Positions 1-10,298 of a stretch of 64,000 nt of DNA are shown in pieces. A program made the translations under genes and the position numbers. The notes under the pieces were generated by a model. That model saw nothing but the letters and a program-made list of their open reading frames with translations. It made no database searches and had not been told where the DNA came from. How positions within the stretch are numbered: position 1 is the stretch's first letter; the number at the start of each line of letters is the position of its first letter. The stretch comes from Flavobacterium frigoris PS1 (GTDB taxonomy: Bacteria; Bacteroidota; Bacteroidia; Flavobacteriales; Flavobacteriaceae). The DNA is taken from NCBI RefSeq assembly GCF_000252125.1, contig NZ_AHKF01000008.1, forward strand, positions 62,001-126,000, in the 5' to 3' direction.

Positions 1-208
1 TTACATCATATTTCTTCAGCACTTTATTAAACGCCTCCATCTCAATTACCATGTCTTTTTCAACCGGATAGGTTCCAGCTAAAATATGCTCCAGTGATTT
101 TGGATCATATGCCTCAGAAATGGAAGGGGTTGGTCCATTATTAACCGCAGTACCTAACACTACAGCTCTCAATCTTGAAGTCTCGTTATTTACTTTTAAT
201 TCTAGCAT
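1..208 (-). CDS. Amidinotransferase / dimethylarginine dimethylaminohydrolase-like protein, N-terminal part
   Basis: Only the first 69 codons are in the window; the gene runs off the left edge. The frame begins MLELKVNNETSRLRAVVLGT and is open to the boundary. The 'RLRAVVLGTA' strand followed by an Asn-Gly-Pro turn resembles the first blade of the pentein fold of amidinotransferases and dimethylarginine dimethylaminohydrolases, which act on guanidino groups. No catalytic Cys or His lies in the visible part, so substrate cannot be judged. It lies 77 bases downstream of gltA on the same strand, beyond a terminator. Family placement is by recognition of the N-terminus only. Confidence 0.6.
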   Translation of the reverse strand, partial: MLELKVNNETSRLRAVVLGTAVNNGPTPSISEAYDPKSLEHILAGTYPVEKDMVIEMEAFNKVLKKYDV

Positions 209-240
209 ATATTTATTTACTATTTTGAGCAAAGATAAAA

Positions 241-270
241 AAAGCCTCACTAGTTAGTGAAGCTTTTTTT
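241..270 (-). terminator. Intrinsic terminator of gltA
   Basis: A ten-base-pair stem with one mismatch (243-252 with 255-264) is flanked by A-rich DNA on the left and T-rich DNA on the right, so it carries a U tract in either direction. It lies just after the gltA stop codon and before the next minus-strand gene. Confidence 0.8.
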
Positions 271-285
271 TAATACTCTTTTTTT

Positions 286-1563
286 TTATTCAGGTTTGTT
301 AAAATCCCTTAAGGCAGCGCCTGTATAGATTTGTCTTGGCCTTCCTATTGGCTCTTTATTTTCACGCATCTCTTTCCATTGTGCAATCCAACCTGGCAAA
401 CGACCTATAGCAAACATCACGGTAAACATATCAGTAGGAATACCTAATGCTCTATAAATAATTCCAGAATAGAAATCTACATTTGGATACAAGTTTCTTG
501 ATTTGAAATACTCATCTTCTAAAGCAGCAGCCTCTAATTTTTTAGCAATAGCCAAAATAGGGTCGTCTACTCCTAAAGTCTCTAAAACCTCATTTGCCGC
601 TTTCTTTATGATTTGCGCTCTTGGGTCAAAACTTTTGTAAACTCTATGTCCAAATCCCATTAAACGGAATGGATCTTCTTTGTCTTTAGCTTTAGCCATA
701 TATGCGTCTGTGTCACCACCATTCTTGTGAATTTCTTCTAACATTTCAAGAACAGCTTGATTTGCACCACCATGAAGTGGACCCCAAAGTGCAGAAACTC
801 CCGCAGATATGGATGCAAATAATCCAGCATGCGAAGAACCTACCATTCTCACAGTTGACGTAGAGCAGTTTTGCTCATGGTCTGCGTGTAGAATAAATAA
901 CTTATCTAAAGCATCAATTACTATCGGACTTGCTTTATAAGGCTCCGTTGGCAGTTTAAACATTAAATTCATGAAGTTTTCAACATACCCTTTGGTATTA
1001 TCATAATAGTTCAAAGGATAACCCATGCTTTTTCTATAAGTCCAAGTTGCAATAACCAAGAATTTACCCATTGTCTTACATACAGCCTGATACATTTCCT
1101 TGTCATTGTCAACGTTTACCGATTTAGGGTTAAACGCAGTCAAAGCACTAGTCAAAGCAGCTAAAACACCCATAGGATGTGCTGTTCTAGGAAAACCATC
1201 AATGATGCTTTTCATTTCTTCATTGACTAAGGTATATTTTCTAATATCAACCTCAAATTGTTCCAGCTGTTCTGCAGTTGGCAATTCTCCGAAGATCAAA
1301 AGAAATGAAACTTCTAAAAAATCAGCCTTTTCAGCTAGGTCCTCAATTGAATATCCTCTGTAACGCAGAATTCCAAGTTCCCCATCCAAGAAAGTGATTT
1401 TACTGGTACAAGAACCTGAATTTTTATACCCTGGGTCAAGAGTGATTATCCCAGTTAAATCTCGTAATTTTTTAATATCGATAGCTTCTTCGTTTTCACT
1501 TCCTTTAATTATCGGAAATTCATATCTTTTACCATCAATTTCTATTGTAGCTGTTTTTGACAT
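286..1563 (-). CDS. gltA: Citrate synthase
   Basis: Condenses acetyl-CoA and oxaloacetate to citrate, the entry step of the TCA cycle, in the cytoplasm. The 425-residue protein has the length of the hexameric Gram-negative type. The catalytic residues are all visible: His264 in WGPLHGGANQ, His306 in GFGHRVYKSFDPR, and Asp363 in NVDFYSG, close to the E. coli numbering. The N-terminal 40 residues form the beta-rich domain seen in NADH-regulated citrate synthases, though regulation here is not shown. The ATG start fits the family N-terminus. A possible -7 element TAGATTTG lies at 1602-1609 without a clear -33 partner. A terminator separates it from the next gene. Confidence 0.97.
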   Translation of the reverse strand: MSKTATIEIDGKRYEFPIIKGSENEEAIDIKKLRDLTGIITLDPGYKNSGSCTSKITFLDGELGILRYRGYSIEDLAEKADFLEVSFLLIFGELPTAEQLEQFEVDIRKYTLVNEEMKSIIDGFPRTAHPMGVLAALTSALTAFNPKSVNVDNDKEMYQAVCKTMGKFLVIATWTYRKSMGYPLNYYDNTKGYVENFMNLMFKLPTEPYKASPIVIDALDKLFILHADHEQNCSTSTVRMVGSSHAGLFASISAGVSALWGPLHGGANQAVLEMLEEIHKNGGDTDAYMAKAKDKEDPFRLMGFGHRVYKSFDPRAQIIKKAANEVLETLGVDDPILAIAKKLEAAALEDEYFKSRNLYPNVDFYSGIIYRALGIPTDMFTVMFAIGRLPGWIAQWKEMRENKEPIGRPRQIYTGAALRDFNKPE

Positions 1564-1664
1564 AATATTTTGAAAATAAATCTTTACATTTAATAATTTA
1601 CCAAATCTAAGGATAATAACATGAATTAAAAAGAGAAATTGTCACTGATATTGTTAAATTCAAC

Positions 1665-1697
1665 AAAAAAGCCATTCGTTTAATACGAATGGCTTTA
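1665..1697 (-). terminator. Intrinsic terminator of eno
   Basis: A perfect nine-base-pair stem (1671-1679 with 1685-1693) has a five-base loop and an A-run on its left, which becomes a U tract in the minus-strand transcript. It follows the eno stop codon and precedes the gltA promoter region. Confidence 0.85.
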
Positions 1698-1718
1698 AAA
1701 AATATAAATCTTGAAATC

Positions 1719-3017
<1,299 letters not shown>

Positions 3018-3038
3018 TTATTTAAAATTATAATACTA

Positions 3039-3073
3039 CAAATATATCCTATCTTTTTAAATGATAATATCAA
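3039..3073 (-). promoter_or_regulatory. Candidate eno promoter
   Basis: Read on the minus strand, TTG (3073-3071) is followed after 24 bases by TATATTTG (3046-3039), a full match to the Bacteroidota -7 consensus TAnnTTTG. The spacer is slightly longer than usual. The predicted leader before the eno ATG is about 25 bases. Confidence 0.5.
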
Positions 3074-3300
3074 AATAATGAATGTTATTAACGAAAACGA
3101 TATAATTATTTTCCAAAACTAAATAATTGGCATATTTCTTCTAAATTACTTCCTCCTTTTTTATTTTTAATTAAAAAATGGGAAAAGCTGACAACAGAAA
3201 CCGAAAAACTGTTAAACTAGATCCATTTTTCTCCTTACCATTAAATTTTAAAAACAAACTACTCATTATAAGCAATTTATATACAAAAATTGAAAGCAAG

Positions 3301-4049
3301 ATGGACACACTGTACAATTTAAATAATTTACCACAAATTGTAGAGCTATTGAAGAATCACTCCACACCTTTACAAAACACAGAAGACCTATACCCTTTAA
3401 TAGACTATATAGGAGATGCAAAATATGTTCTACTTGGTGAAGCTTCTTACGGAACACACGCATACTGCACATGGATAGCGTAAATAACACAACGCATAAT
3501 CTAGCAAAAAGGATTTTCATTTGTGGGTATTGAAGTAGACTGGCCACATTGCCATCGCCTAAATCAATACGCAAAGGGATACCTAAATTCCGGCACAGAC
3601 ATTTATAGTTTTAAGAGTGCGTTCAAACGATGGCCTACATGGAGGTGGGCCAATTGTGAAACAGCAGCATTTATTGAGTGGCTCAAAGACTACAACAATA
3701 AGTTAACAGCCGATAGAGAAATTGGGGAACTGAGACAAGAAAAATAAAAGCCCCCGAAGCCATAAAAGGAAATTGGCAACATGCATTTAACATTGCAAGT
3801 AATGGTCAAAACAAACTGTTACTAATGAACAAAATCCGAAATAAAAAATGCATTTCAGACTATATTAACCACCGCGCAACAGGACTAGTCTCCAACCCTT
3901 AATACGAAACCTATAGAAATTACGTCCCCAGCATTATACCACAGAGGTCATCTGCCTTTATTTATATTGATTTAACAACTGTACTACATGCCTTAAACAT
4001 CCAACCTGACGGAAGCCAAATCCCCGAAACGTATCCATTTGGAATCTAA
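3301..4049 (+). pseudogene. Erythromycin esterase family protein, decayed
   Basis: A broken gene of the erythromycin esterase (PF05139) family. The frame opens at MDTLYNL and reads through LLGEASYGTHAY, then meets an in-frame TAA (3481) and TAG (3502). It continues as GFSFVGIEVDWPHCHRLNQY and the family-typical FKRWPTWRWAN up to about 3720. The coding sense then jumps to another frame at about 3723 and resumes with KAPEAIKGNWQHAF, HRATGLVSNP, a further stop where Glu is expected (TAA at 3900), YETYRNYVPSIIP and a terminal PETYPFG ending at 4049. Roughly 150-200 residues of the middle, including much of the active-site region, are missing. Identification rests on motif order and is strong. The relic shows no intact function. 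Confidence 0.85.
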
Positions 4050-4063
4050 AATAAAATAATAAT

Positions 4064-4103
4064 ATAAAAAAAGGCCTGACTTTACTAGAAAGTCAGACCT
4101 TAT
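4064..4103 (-). terminator. Intrinsic terminator of carA
   Basis: A 13-base-pair stem with one mismatch (4071-4083 with 4089-4101) is preceded on the plus strand by an A-run, giving a U tract in the minus-strand transcript. It follows the carA stop by about 40 bases and abuts the end of the esterase pseudogene. Confidence 0.85.
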
Positions 4104-4140
4104 ATAATCTGATAAATTGCTGATTAAACAGCAATATTTT

Positions 4141-5241
4141 TTATCTTTTAATGTTTTCAATAAATTGATCAAACAAATAAGAAGAATCATGTGGCCCAGG
4201 ACTTGCTTCCGGGTGGTATTGAACTGAAAAACAATTTTTATTTTTCATACGCATACCAGCTACAGTTCCGTCATTAAGATGAAGATGTGTAATCTCTAAG
4301 TCTGGATTATTGTCCAATTCTTCTTTACTTACCGCAAAACCATGGTTTTGAGAGGTGATCTCTCCATTCCCCGTAATTAAATTCTTTACCGGATGATTTA
4401 TTCCTCTATGTCCGTTAAACATTTTGTAAGTTGAAACTCCATTTGCCAAACCAATTACTTGATGACCCAAACAGATTCCAAACAATGGCTTATTGTCTTC
4501 GAGTATTTCCTTAGCTACTTGAATTGCACTTGAAAGTGGCTCAGGATCACCCGGGCCATTTGACAAGAAATAACCATCAGGATTAAACGCAGCCAAATCT
4601 TCATATGATGAATCAAATGGAAAAACTTTAATATAGCAATCTCTTTTAGCAAGATTACGCAGGATATTCGCTTTGATTCCCAAATCTAAAGCTGAAATCT
4701 TATATGTTGCATTCTCGTCACCATAAAAATAAGGCTCTTTAGTAGAAACTTTTGATGCCAACTCCAAGCCTTTCATGTCTGGAACATTAGCCAATGCTGC
4801 TTTTAACACTTCAACGGCAGTTCCATCAGTACATATTACAGCATTCATAGCACCATTATCTCTAATATAACTAACCAATGCTCTTGTATCTACATCAGAG
4901 ATACAAATTAGATTTTCTTTAATAAAGTAATCCTCTAAACTTTCAGAAGCATCAGCGCGAGAATAATTGAAGCTAAAATTTTTACAAACCAATCCAGAGA
5001 TTTTAATACTAGATGATTCAACTTCATTTTCATTGACACCATAATTTCCAATATGGGCATTGGTAGCTACCATTATCTGTCCAAAATAAGAAGGGTCGGT
5101 AAATATTTCTTGATAACCAGTCATTCCTGTATTGAAACAAACTTCACCAAAAGTTGTTCCGCTAATTCCTATCGATTTTCCGTGAAAAATGGTACCATCA
5201 CTTAATAAAAGCATGGCGCTTTGTCTTGTTGTATATTTCAT
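4141..5241 (-). CDS. carA: Carbamoyl-phosphate synthase small subunit
   Basis: The glutaminase subunit that releases ammonia from glutamine for carbamoyl phosphate, used in pyrimidine and arginine synthesis. The 366 residues comprise an N-terminal CPSase_sm_chain domain (LLLSDGTIFHG, CFNTGMTGYQEIFTDPSY) and a C-terminal class I glutamine amidotransferase. The nucleophile Cys lies in PLFGICLGHQVIG, and the catalytic His-Glu pair in VQYHPEASPGPHD. The ATG at 5241 adds nine residues ahead of MLLLSDG; either start is possible. carB is not in the window. A good promoter lies about 70 bases upstream, so it need not depend on readthrough from rplQ. Confidence 0.97.
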   Translation of the reverse strand: MKYTTRQSAMLLLSDGTIFHGKSIGISGTTFGEVCFNTGMTGYQEIFTDPSYFGQIMVATNAHIGNYGVNENEVESSSIKISGLVCKNFSFNYSRADASESLEDYFIKENLICISDVDTRALVSYIRDNGAMNAVICTDGTAVEVLKAALANVPDMKGLELASKVSTKEPYFYGDENATYKISALDLGIKANILRNLAKRDCYIKVFPFDSSYEDLAAFNPDGYFLSNGPGDPEPLSSAIQVAKEILEDNKPLFGICLGHQVIGLANGVSTYKMFNGHRGINHPVKNLITGNGEITSQNHGFAVSKEELDNNPDLEITHLHLNDGTVAGMRMKNKNCFSVQYHPEASPGPHDSSYLFDQFIENIKR

Positions 5242-5316
5242 TCGTTGATTTCTATTATTGTTTTAATAGTCTCATGGAACTCGCAAAGCTCGTTTCATTT
5301 GTAGTTAAATATTGTG

Positions 5317-5347
5317 CAAATTTAATTCTTTAATGCAATGGAAACAA
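5317..5347 (-). promoter_or_regulatory. carA promoter
   Basis: On the minus strand TTG (5347-5345), a 20-base spacer and TAAATTTG (5324-5317) match the Bacteroidota housekeeping promoter (TTG, 17-23 bases, TAnnTTTG). The start site would fall near 5312, giving a leader of about 70 bases. Confidence 0.7.
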
Positions 5348-5385
5348 ACTTTTGAAATTTATTATGAAAATAAAAAGTCCTTACC

Positions 5386-5487
5386 TAGCCCTGATGAAAA
5401 CGACATATTTCACCTTTATTCTTTCCAAAGCAAAAGATATAGCGCACAGCAGGAGCCATACTGAAACAATCCTTACTGATTTGCTCC
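5386..5487 (+). repeat. Intergenic repeat, divergent copy (family of four in this window)
   Basis: The stretch begins TAGCCCTGATGAAAACG and ends in AAAGATATAGCGCACAGCAGG and, further on, TTTGCTCC. These ends resemble those of the copies at 44774-44859 and 55961-56102. It occupies the middle of the 320-base gap between rplQ and carA; the rest of that gap holds the carA promoter and the rplQ terminator. No reading frame is visible in it. Confidence 0.55.
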
Positions 5488-5499
5488 AAAAAAAAAACA

Positions 5500-5535
5500 A
5501 AAAAAAAGGATAAACTATAAATAGCTTATCCTTAA
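5500..5535 (-). terminator. Intrinsic terminator at the end of the ribosomal protein operon (after rplQ)
   Basis: A 13-base-pair stem with one mismatch (5506-5518 with 5521-5533) carries a long A-run on its left, which becomes a strong U tract in the minus-strand transcript. It lies 27 bases after the rplQ stop codon and closes the whole str-S10-spc-alpha run. Confidence 0.85.
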
Positions 5536-5561
5536 TTTTTATTGAATGATTATCTTCATAA

Positions 5562-6056
5562 CTATTCAGCTGCGTCTGTAGTTGTTTCAGTTTCAGCGGC
5601 TGGAGCTTCAGTAGCTTCATCTGCTTTCTTTGCTTTTCCACCACGACGGCTTTTCGCTTTTTTAACTTCTTTTTTACCACCATTGTAAAGTTCATTGAAA
5701 TCTACAAGTTCGATCATTGCCATATCAGCATTATCTCCCAAACGATTCCCAACTTTAATGATACGTGTGTATCCACCTGGACGGTCACCAACTTTAGCAG
5801 CTACGTCTCTGAACAAGTCAGTTACCGCATATTTGCTACGTAAGTAAGCGAAACAAATACGACGATTGTGCGTAGTATCAGTTTTTGATTTTGTTATTAA
5901 AGGCTCAACGAATTGTTTAAGCGCTTTTGCTTTAGCAACAGTAGTGTTAATACGTTTGTGCTCGATAAGAGAACAAGCCATATTAGCTAACATAGATTTT
6001 CTATGTGCAGTCTGTCTGCTAAGGTGATTGAATTTTTTTCCGTGTCTCATGACCAA
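5562..6056 (-). CDS. rplQ: 50S ribosomal protein L17
   Basis: Structural protein of the large subunit near the exit tunnel. The start [18 protein letters not shown] is the family signature; an ATG two codons earlier is used here (MVMRHGKK) but MRHGKK at residue 3 is equally likely. The core is about 120 residues. A Lys-, Ala- and Glu-rich tail of roughly 40 residues follows, making 164 in all, longer than the E. coli protein and of low complexity. It follows rpoA by 56 bases and is the last gene of the operon. Confidence 0.97.
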   Translation of the reverse strand: MVMRHGKKFNHLSRQTAHRKSMLANMACSLIEHKRINTTVAKAKALKQFVEPLITKSKTDTTHNRRICFAYLRSKYAVTDLFRDVAAKVGDRPGGYTRIIKVGNRLGDNADMAMIELVDFNELYNGGKKEVKKAKSRRGGKAKKADEATEAPAAETETTTDAAE

Positions 6057-6112
6057 TTTATTTTAACTTCATCTTGCTACAATCCATTATGGAGAGCAAA
6101 ATATGAAGTAAA

Positions 6113-7105
6113 TTATTCTTTATCTAGTTTGTATTTCGCTAAATCCATTCCAAAGTTTAAATTCTTAATTGCAACTAGTTCATCTAGTTCCGTTAAAGAT
6201 TTTTTACCGAAATTACGGAATTTCATTAGGTCATTTTTATTAAACGATACTAAATCACCAAGTGTATCAACTTCAGCCGCTTTCAAACAATTTAATGCTC
6301 TTACAGATAAGTCCATATCAACAAGCTTAGTTTTAAGCAATTGTCTCATATGTAATGATTCCTCATCATACGATTCTGTTTGTGCGATTTCATCAGCCTC
6401 AAGTGTAATTCTTTCGTCAGAGAACAACATGAAATGGTGAATTAAAACCTTGGCAGCTTCAGTAAGTGCATCTTTTGGATTGATAGAACCGTCAGTTTTT
6501 ATTTCAAAAACTAATTTTTCATAATCTGTTTTTTGCTCTACACGGAAATTTTCAATTGCATACTTCACATTTTTTACCGGAGTAAAAATTGAATCAGTAA
6601 AAATGGTTCCAATTGCAGCATTCTGTTTTTTGTTCTCTTCAGCAGGAACATATCCTCTACCTTTTTCGATTGTTAAATCGAAATTCAGTTTGATTTTTGG
6701 ATCTAGATTACAGATAACAAGTTCTGGGTTCAAAACTTGGAAACCTGAAATAAATTTTTGAAAATCACCAGCTGTTAATTGATCTTTACCTGAAACAGAA
6801 ATAGTAACTGCTTCATTATCTATATCTTCAATTTGACGTTTGAAACGTACCTGTTTAAGATTAAGAATAATTTCGGTAACATCCTCAACAACTCCTGAGA
6901 TAGTAGAAAACTCATGATCTACACCTTCTATGCGAACAGATGTAATTGCATAACCTTCTAATGCTGAAAGCAAGACTCTTCTAAGTGCATTACCAACGGT
7001 CAATCCGTATCCTGGTTCTAAAGGTCTGAACTCAAACTTACCTTCAAAATCGGTTGAATCGATCATGATAACTTTATCGGGCTTCTGAAAATTAAATATT
7101 GCCAT
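6113..7105 (-). CDS. rpoA: DNA-directed RNA polymerase alpha subunit
   Basis: Alpha subunit that dimerises to nucleate RNA polymerase assembly and contacts upstream promoter DNA and regulators. The N-terminal domain (about 1-230) carries [20 protein letters not shown], the dimerisation and beta-binding signature. The C-terminal helix-hairpin domain (about 260-330) carries [20 protein letters not shown] and [11 protein letters not shown]. The length of 330 matches the family. It lies 21 bases after rpsD and before rplQ, the classic alpha-operon order. Confidence 0.98.
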   Translation of the reverse strand: MAIFNFQKPDKVIMIDSTDFEGKFEFRPLEPGYGLTVGNALRRVLLSALEGYAITSVRIEGVDHEFSTISGVVEDVTEIILNLKQVRFKRQIEDIDNEAVTISVSGKDQLTAGDFQKFISGFQVLNPELVICNLDPKIKLNFDLTIEKGRGYVPAEENKKQNAAIGTIFTDSIFTPVKNVKYAIENFRVEQKTDYEKLVFEIKTDGSINPKDALTEAAKVLIHHFMLFSDERITLEADEIAQTESYDEESLHMRQLLKTKLVDMDLSVRALNCLKAAEVDTLGDLVSFNKNDLMKFRNFGKKSLTELDELVAIKNLNFGMDLAKYKLDKE

Positions 7106-7126
7106 AAATTTCGACTAAGTCAATTA

Positions 7127-7732
7127 TTATTTGTTGTACAACTCTACGATTAATTGTTCTTTAATGTTTTCTGGAATTTGAAGTCTTGCCGGTACAGTAA
7201 CAAAAGTACCTTCTTTTACGTCATTGTTCCAAGTAATCCATTCATAAACATGACTTGAATTAGATAAAGAACGTTCGATAGCCTCTAAAGATTTAGATTT
7301 TTCACGAACAGCAACCTTATCACCAGGTTTAAGGTGGTAAGAAGCAATATTTACCACATCACCATTAACAGTGATGTGTCTGTGAGATACAAGTTGTCTA
7401 GCGCCTCTTCTAGAAGGAGCGATACCCATTCTGAATACTACGTTATCTAATCTTGCTTCACACAATTGTAAAAGAACTTCACCAGTAACTCCTTTAGTAG
7501 CCGATGCTTTTTTGAATAAACCTCTGAATTGTTTTTCTAAAATTCCGTAAGAATATTTAGCTTTTTGCTTTTCCATTAACTGGATAGCGTACTCAGATTT
7601 TTTTCCTCTTTTTTTAGCCATCCCGTGTTGTCCAGGTGGGTAACTTCTTCTTTCGAAAGCTTTATCATCTCCGAATATTGCTTCGCCAAATTTACGAGCA
7701 ATTCTAGTTTTTGGACCAGTATATCTTGCCAT
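7127..7732 (-). CDS. rpsD: 30S ribosomal protein S4
   Basis: Primary 16S rRNA binding protein that starts assembly of the 30S body. The start [20 protein letters not shown] is typical of Bacteroidota. The S4 RNA-binding domain is at about residues 92-155 ([20 protein letters not shown]). There are 201 residues, and the N-terminal region lacks the Cys zinc cluster of some S4 proteins. A 91-base spacer with inverted-repeat potential separates it from rpsK. S4 is a translational repressor of its operon in other bacteria, so the spacer is of interest. Confidence 0.97.
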   Translation of the reverse strand: MARYTGPKTRIARKFGEAIFGDDKAFERRSYPPGQHGMAKKRGKKSEYAIQLMEKQKAKYSYGILEKQFRGLFKKASATKGVTGEVLLQLCEARLDNVVFRMGIAPSRRGARQLVSHRHITVNGDVVNIASYHLKPGDKVAVREKSKSLEAIERSLSNSSHVYEWITWNNDVKEGTFVTVPARLQIPENIKEQLIVELYNK

Positions 7733-7750
7733 TTCTTAAAATTAAATTAA

Positions 7751-7801
7751 GGTAGAGATTATGAATTCAGGTCATATCCTTCGATAATCGTATATTCTAC
7801 C
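7751..7801 (-). promoter_or_regulatory. Structured spacer before rpsD, possible S4 autoregulatory leader
   Basis: The 91-base rpsK-rpsD gap is long for this tightly packed cluster. It contains a six-base inverted repeat, GGTAGA (7751-7756) with TCTACC (7796-7801), enclosing smaller palindromes such as CGATAATCG. No U tract follows and no promoter consensus was found. A leader bound by S4 would fit the position, but this is inferred from position and folding potential alone. Confidence 0.35.
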
Positions 7802-7823
7802 TAGTTATACTTAAATATTATTA

Positions 7824-8207
7824 TTAAACTCTACGTCTCTTAGGAGGACGACATCCGTTGTGAGGCATTGGAGTAACATCGATAATCTCAGTCACTTCAA
7901 TTCCACCGTTATGCAAAGAACGGATAGCAGACTCACGTCCGTTTCCTGGTCCTTTTACATAAACCTTAACTTTTTTAAGTCCTGCTTCAATAGCTACTTT
8001 ACTACAATCTTCTGCTGCCATTTGGGCTGCGTATGGAGTGTTCTTTTTAGAACCTCTAAAACCCATTTTACCAGCTGAAGACCAAGAAATAACTTCACCT
8101 TTTTTGTTTGTCAAAGAAATAATGATGTTATTGAAGGTAGCAGAAATATGAGCTTCTCCCGTTGATTCAACGATAACTTTACGTTTTTTTGCAGTTGCTT
8201 TAGCCAT
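7824..8207 (-). CDS. rpsK: 30S ribosomal protein S11
   Basis: Platform protein of the small subunit that lines the mRNA exit near the Shine-Dalgarno helix site. The family signature is clear: [34 protein letters not shown] and the C-terminal [14 protein letters not shown]. The protein has 127 residues with a basic N-terminus. It follows rpsM by eight bases. Confidence 0.97.
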   Translation of the reverse strand: MAKATAKKRKVIVESTGEAHISATFNNIIISLTNKKGEVISWSSAGKMGFRGSKKNTPYAAQMAAEDCSKVAIEAGLKKVKVYVKGPGNGRESAIRSLHNGGIEVTEIIDVTPMPHNGCRPPKRRRV

Positions 8208-8215
8208 ATTACTTA

Positions 8216-8590
8216 TTATTTAGTTGCTTTTTTCTTGTTGGCAACAGTTTTTCTTTTACCTTTTCTTGTTCTAGAGTTGTTCTTAGTTCTTTGTCCTCTT
8301 AAAGGAAGACCAGTTCTATGACGGATACCTCTGTAACAACCAATATCCATTAAACGTTTGATGTTTAAAGAAACTTCAGAACGCAATTCTCCTTCAATTT
8401 TGAATTCTGATACCGCTTCACGAATTGCTCCGATCTCGTCATCATTCCAGTCTTGAACTTTTTTATCTTGGCTTACTTGAGCTTTATCTAAAATCTCAAT
8501 AGCTCTACTATTTCCTAATCCGAAGATGTAGGTAAGTGCTATAACACCTCTCTTGTTTTTCGGGATATCTACCCCTGCTATTCTTGCCAT
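8216..8590 (-). CDS. rpsM: 30S ribosomal protein S13
   Basis: Head protein of the 30S subunit contacting 16S rRNA, tRNA and the L5 bridge. The start [20 protein letters not shown] and the C-terminal [19 protein letters not shown] are diagnostic. There are 124 residues, ending in a Lys-rich tail. It lies two bases after the rpmJ stop codon, so the two are probably translated together. Confidence 0.97.
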   Translation of the reverse strand: MARIAGVDIPKNKRGVIALTYIFGLGNSRAIEILDKAQVSQDKKVQDWNDDEIGAIREAVSEFKIEGELRSEVSLNIKRLMDIGCYRGIRHRTGLPLRGQRTKNNSRTRKGKRKTVANKKKATK

Positions 8591-8592
8591 AA

Positions 8593-8709
8593 CTATCCTT
8601 GTCTTTGTTTAAATCTAGGATTCTTTTTGTTTATAACGTACAATCTCCCTTTTCTACGCACAATCTTGCACTCGGGACTTCTCTTTTTTACTGATGCTCT
8701 AACTTTCAT
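8593..8709 (-). CDS. rpmJ: 50S ribosomal protein L36, zinc-independent form
   Basis: A 38-codon gene between infA and rpsM, reading [20 protein letters not shown] and ending NPRFKQRQG. Start ATG at 8709 and stop TAG at 8593 fit exactly. L36 is the smallest large-subunit protein and binds 23S rRNA near the GTPase-associated centre. In zinc-binding forms three Cys and one His hold the metal; here only the Cys in SPEC remains, the others being Ser, Asn and Phe, so this is the C-minus form that needs no zinc. Its position in the alpha operon matches other bacteria. Confidence 0.95.
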   Translation of the reverse strand: MKVRASVKKRSPECKIVRRKGRLYVINKKNPRFKQRQG

Positions 8710-8721
8710 TGTGAATATCCT

Positions 8722-8937
8722 TTAATATCTATAAGTAATTCTTGCTTTTGACAAATCATATGGGCTCATTTCCAGTTTCACTTTATCACCAGGTAATAAT
8801 TTGATATAATGCATACGCATTTTTCCAGATATATGAGCAATAACAATATGTCCATTCTCTAATTCTACACGGAACATCGCATTTGATAATGCTTCAATGA
8901 TTGATCCGTCTTGTTCTATTGCTGATTGTTTTGCCAT
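8722..8937 (-). CDS. infA: Translation initiation factor IF-1
   Basis: Binds the ribosomal A site during initiation and helps IF-2 and IF-3. The 71-residue protein is a single S1-type OB fold: [40 protein letters not shown], and [20 protein letters not shown]. It lies four bases after secY and 12 before rpmJ, with neither adk nor map between secY and infA as seen in Bacillus. Confidence 0.97.
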   Translation of the reverse strand: MAKQSAIEQDGSIIEALSNAMFRVELENGHIVIAHISGKMRMHYIKLLPGDKVKLEMSPYDLSKARITYRY

Positions 8938-8941
8938 AAAA

Positions 8942-10288
8942 TTAAGCTACTGCTTTTCTATTTTTTCCACTCTTCATTAAACCATCATAATGTTTGTTTA
9001 ACAAGTATGAATTAATTTGTTGAATTGTATCTATCGCGACACCAACCATAATTATTAATGAGGTACCCCCAAAAAACATTGCCCAAGATTGTTGAACATC
9101 CATAAGACTAACAATAATCGCTGGGAACACAGCTATCAAAGCAAGAAATAAAGATCCTGGGAAAGTTATCAAAGACATCACTTTATCAAGAAAATCTGAA
9201 GTTTCAACCCCAGGTCTGATACCTGGAATAAATCCTCCGCTTCTCTTAAGATCATCAGACATCTTATTAGTAGGAACAGTAATCGCGGTATAAAAGAATG
9301 TAAAGACAACTATTAGAGTTGCAAATACAAGGTTATACCAAAAACCGAACATATTACTAAAAGCGCCAACAACTGATTGCGATGCATCTGATTTTGATAA
9401 TCCAGCAACAGCAGCTGGAATGAACATAATCGCCTGAGCAAAGATAATAGGCATAACTCCTGCAGCATTAAGCTTTAAAGGAATCCATTGTCTATTACCA
9501 CCCATCATATCTTGTTCAAAATCCCCTGATGTAGTACGACGAGCGTACTGAACTGGTATCTTTCTAATTGCCATGGTTAACAAAACACATGCAACAATAA
9601 CTAAAAGCCAAATAATAATTTCGATAACCAATAACATTGGTCCACCGTTGTTATTCGTAACTCTTGTAGTAAATTCTTGTATGAATGCTTGTGGGAACCT
9701 AGCAAGTATACCTACCATAATTAATAGAGAAATACCATTTCCAATTCCTTTATCAGTTATTTTTTCTCCTAACCACATGGCAAATATTGTACCTGTAACC
9801 AAGATAATTACTGAAGAAAATAAGAATTCAAAGGAATTAAACCCTAATAAAAATGCACTACTAGGTAAAGTTCTGTAAAGATTGTAGATATAAGTTGGCC
9901 CCTGAACTAAAGTAATAACAATAGTTAACCAACGTGTAATCTGATTGATCTTTTTTCTACCACTTTCCCCGTCATTTTGAAGCTTTTGCAAATAAGGAAT
10001 CGCAATTCCCATAAGCTGAACAACAATAGACGCAGAAATGTAAGGCATGATTCCTAAAGCAAAAACTGACGCTTTAGAGAACGCACCACCAGTAAACATA
10101 TCTAGAATAGATCCGATACCACTTTTGGTTTGACCGGCTAAACTAGTTAACTGTGTTGCATCGATCCCTGGAAGCGTAACATGTGCTCCAAAACGATAAA
10201 CTAAAAGCAGACCTAATGTAATTAGGATTCTGTTTTTTAGTTCCTCGATTTTCCAAACATTGCTTATTGATTCAATAAATTTCTTCAT
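8942..10288 (-). CDS. secY: Preprotein translocase subunit SecY
   Basis: Channel subunit of the SecYEG translocon in the inner membrane. The 448-residue protein has ten predicted transmembrane segments. The signatures [17 protein letters not shown] in TM2 and [18 protein letters not shown] in TM4 are both present, and the C-terminal cytoplasmic loop [18 protein letters not shown] lies between TM8 and TM9. It follows rplO by ten bases in the spc operon order. The start [19 protein letters not shown] is the usual one for the group. Confidence 0.98.
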   Translation of the reverse strand: MKKFIESISNVWKIEELKNRILITLGLLLVYRFGAHVTLPGIDATQLTSLAGQTKSGIGSILDMFTGGAFSKASVFALGIMPYISASIVVQLMGIAIPYLQKLQNDGESGRKKINQITRWLTIVITLVQGPTYIYNLYRTLPSSAFLLGFNSFEFLFSSVIILVTGTIFAMWLGEKITDKGIGNGISLLIMVGILARFPQAFIQEFTTRVTNNNGGPMLLVIEIIIWLLVIVACVLLTMAIRKIPVQYARRTTSGDFEQDMMGGNRQWIPLKLNAAGVMPIIFAQAIMFIPAAVAGLSKSDASQSVVGAFSNMFGFWYNLVFATLIVVFTFFYTAITVPTNKMSDDLKRSGGFIPGIRPGVETSDFLDKVMSLITFPGSLFLALIAVFPAIIVSLMDVQQSWAMFFGGTSLIIMVGVAIDTIQQINSYLLNKHYDGLMKSGKNRKAVA

Positions 10289-10298
10289 AAATCGAAAA

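Noticed and set aside
3178..3300. N-terminal extension of the esterase relic from an ATG at 3178
   Set aside because: The upstream residues do not resemble the family, whereas MDTLYNL does; the frame is open by chance in AT-rich DNA.
5381..5695. Open frame of 104 codons overlapping the rplQ 3' end on the same strand
   Set aside because: It uses another frame through the rplQ Lys-rich tail, the terminator and the repeat; no family resemblance.
6003..6440. Open frame of 145 codons on the plus strand opposite rpoA and rplQ
   Set aside because: It lies entirely antisense to conserved genes, begins without promoter sequence and has a composition expected of a mirrored coding region.
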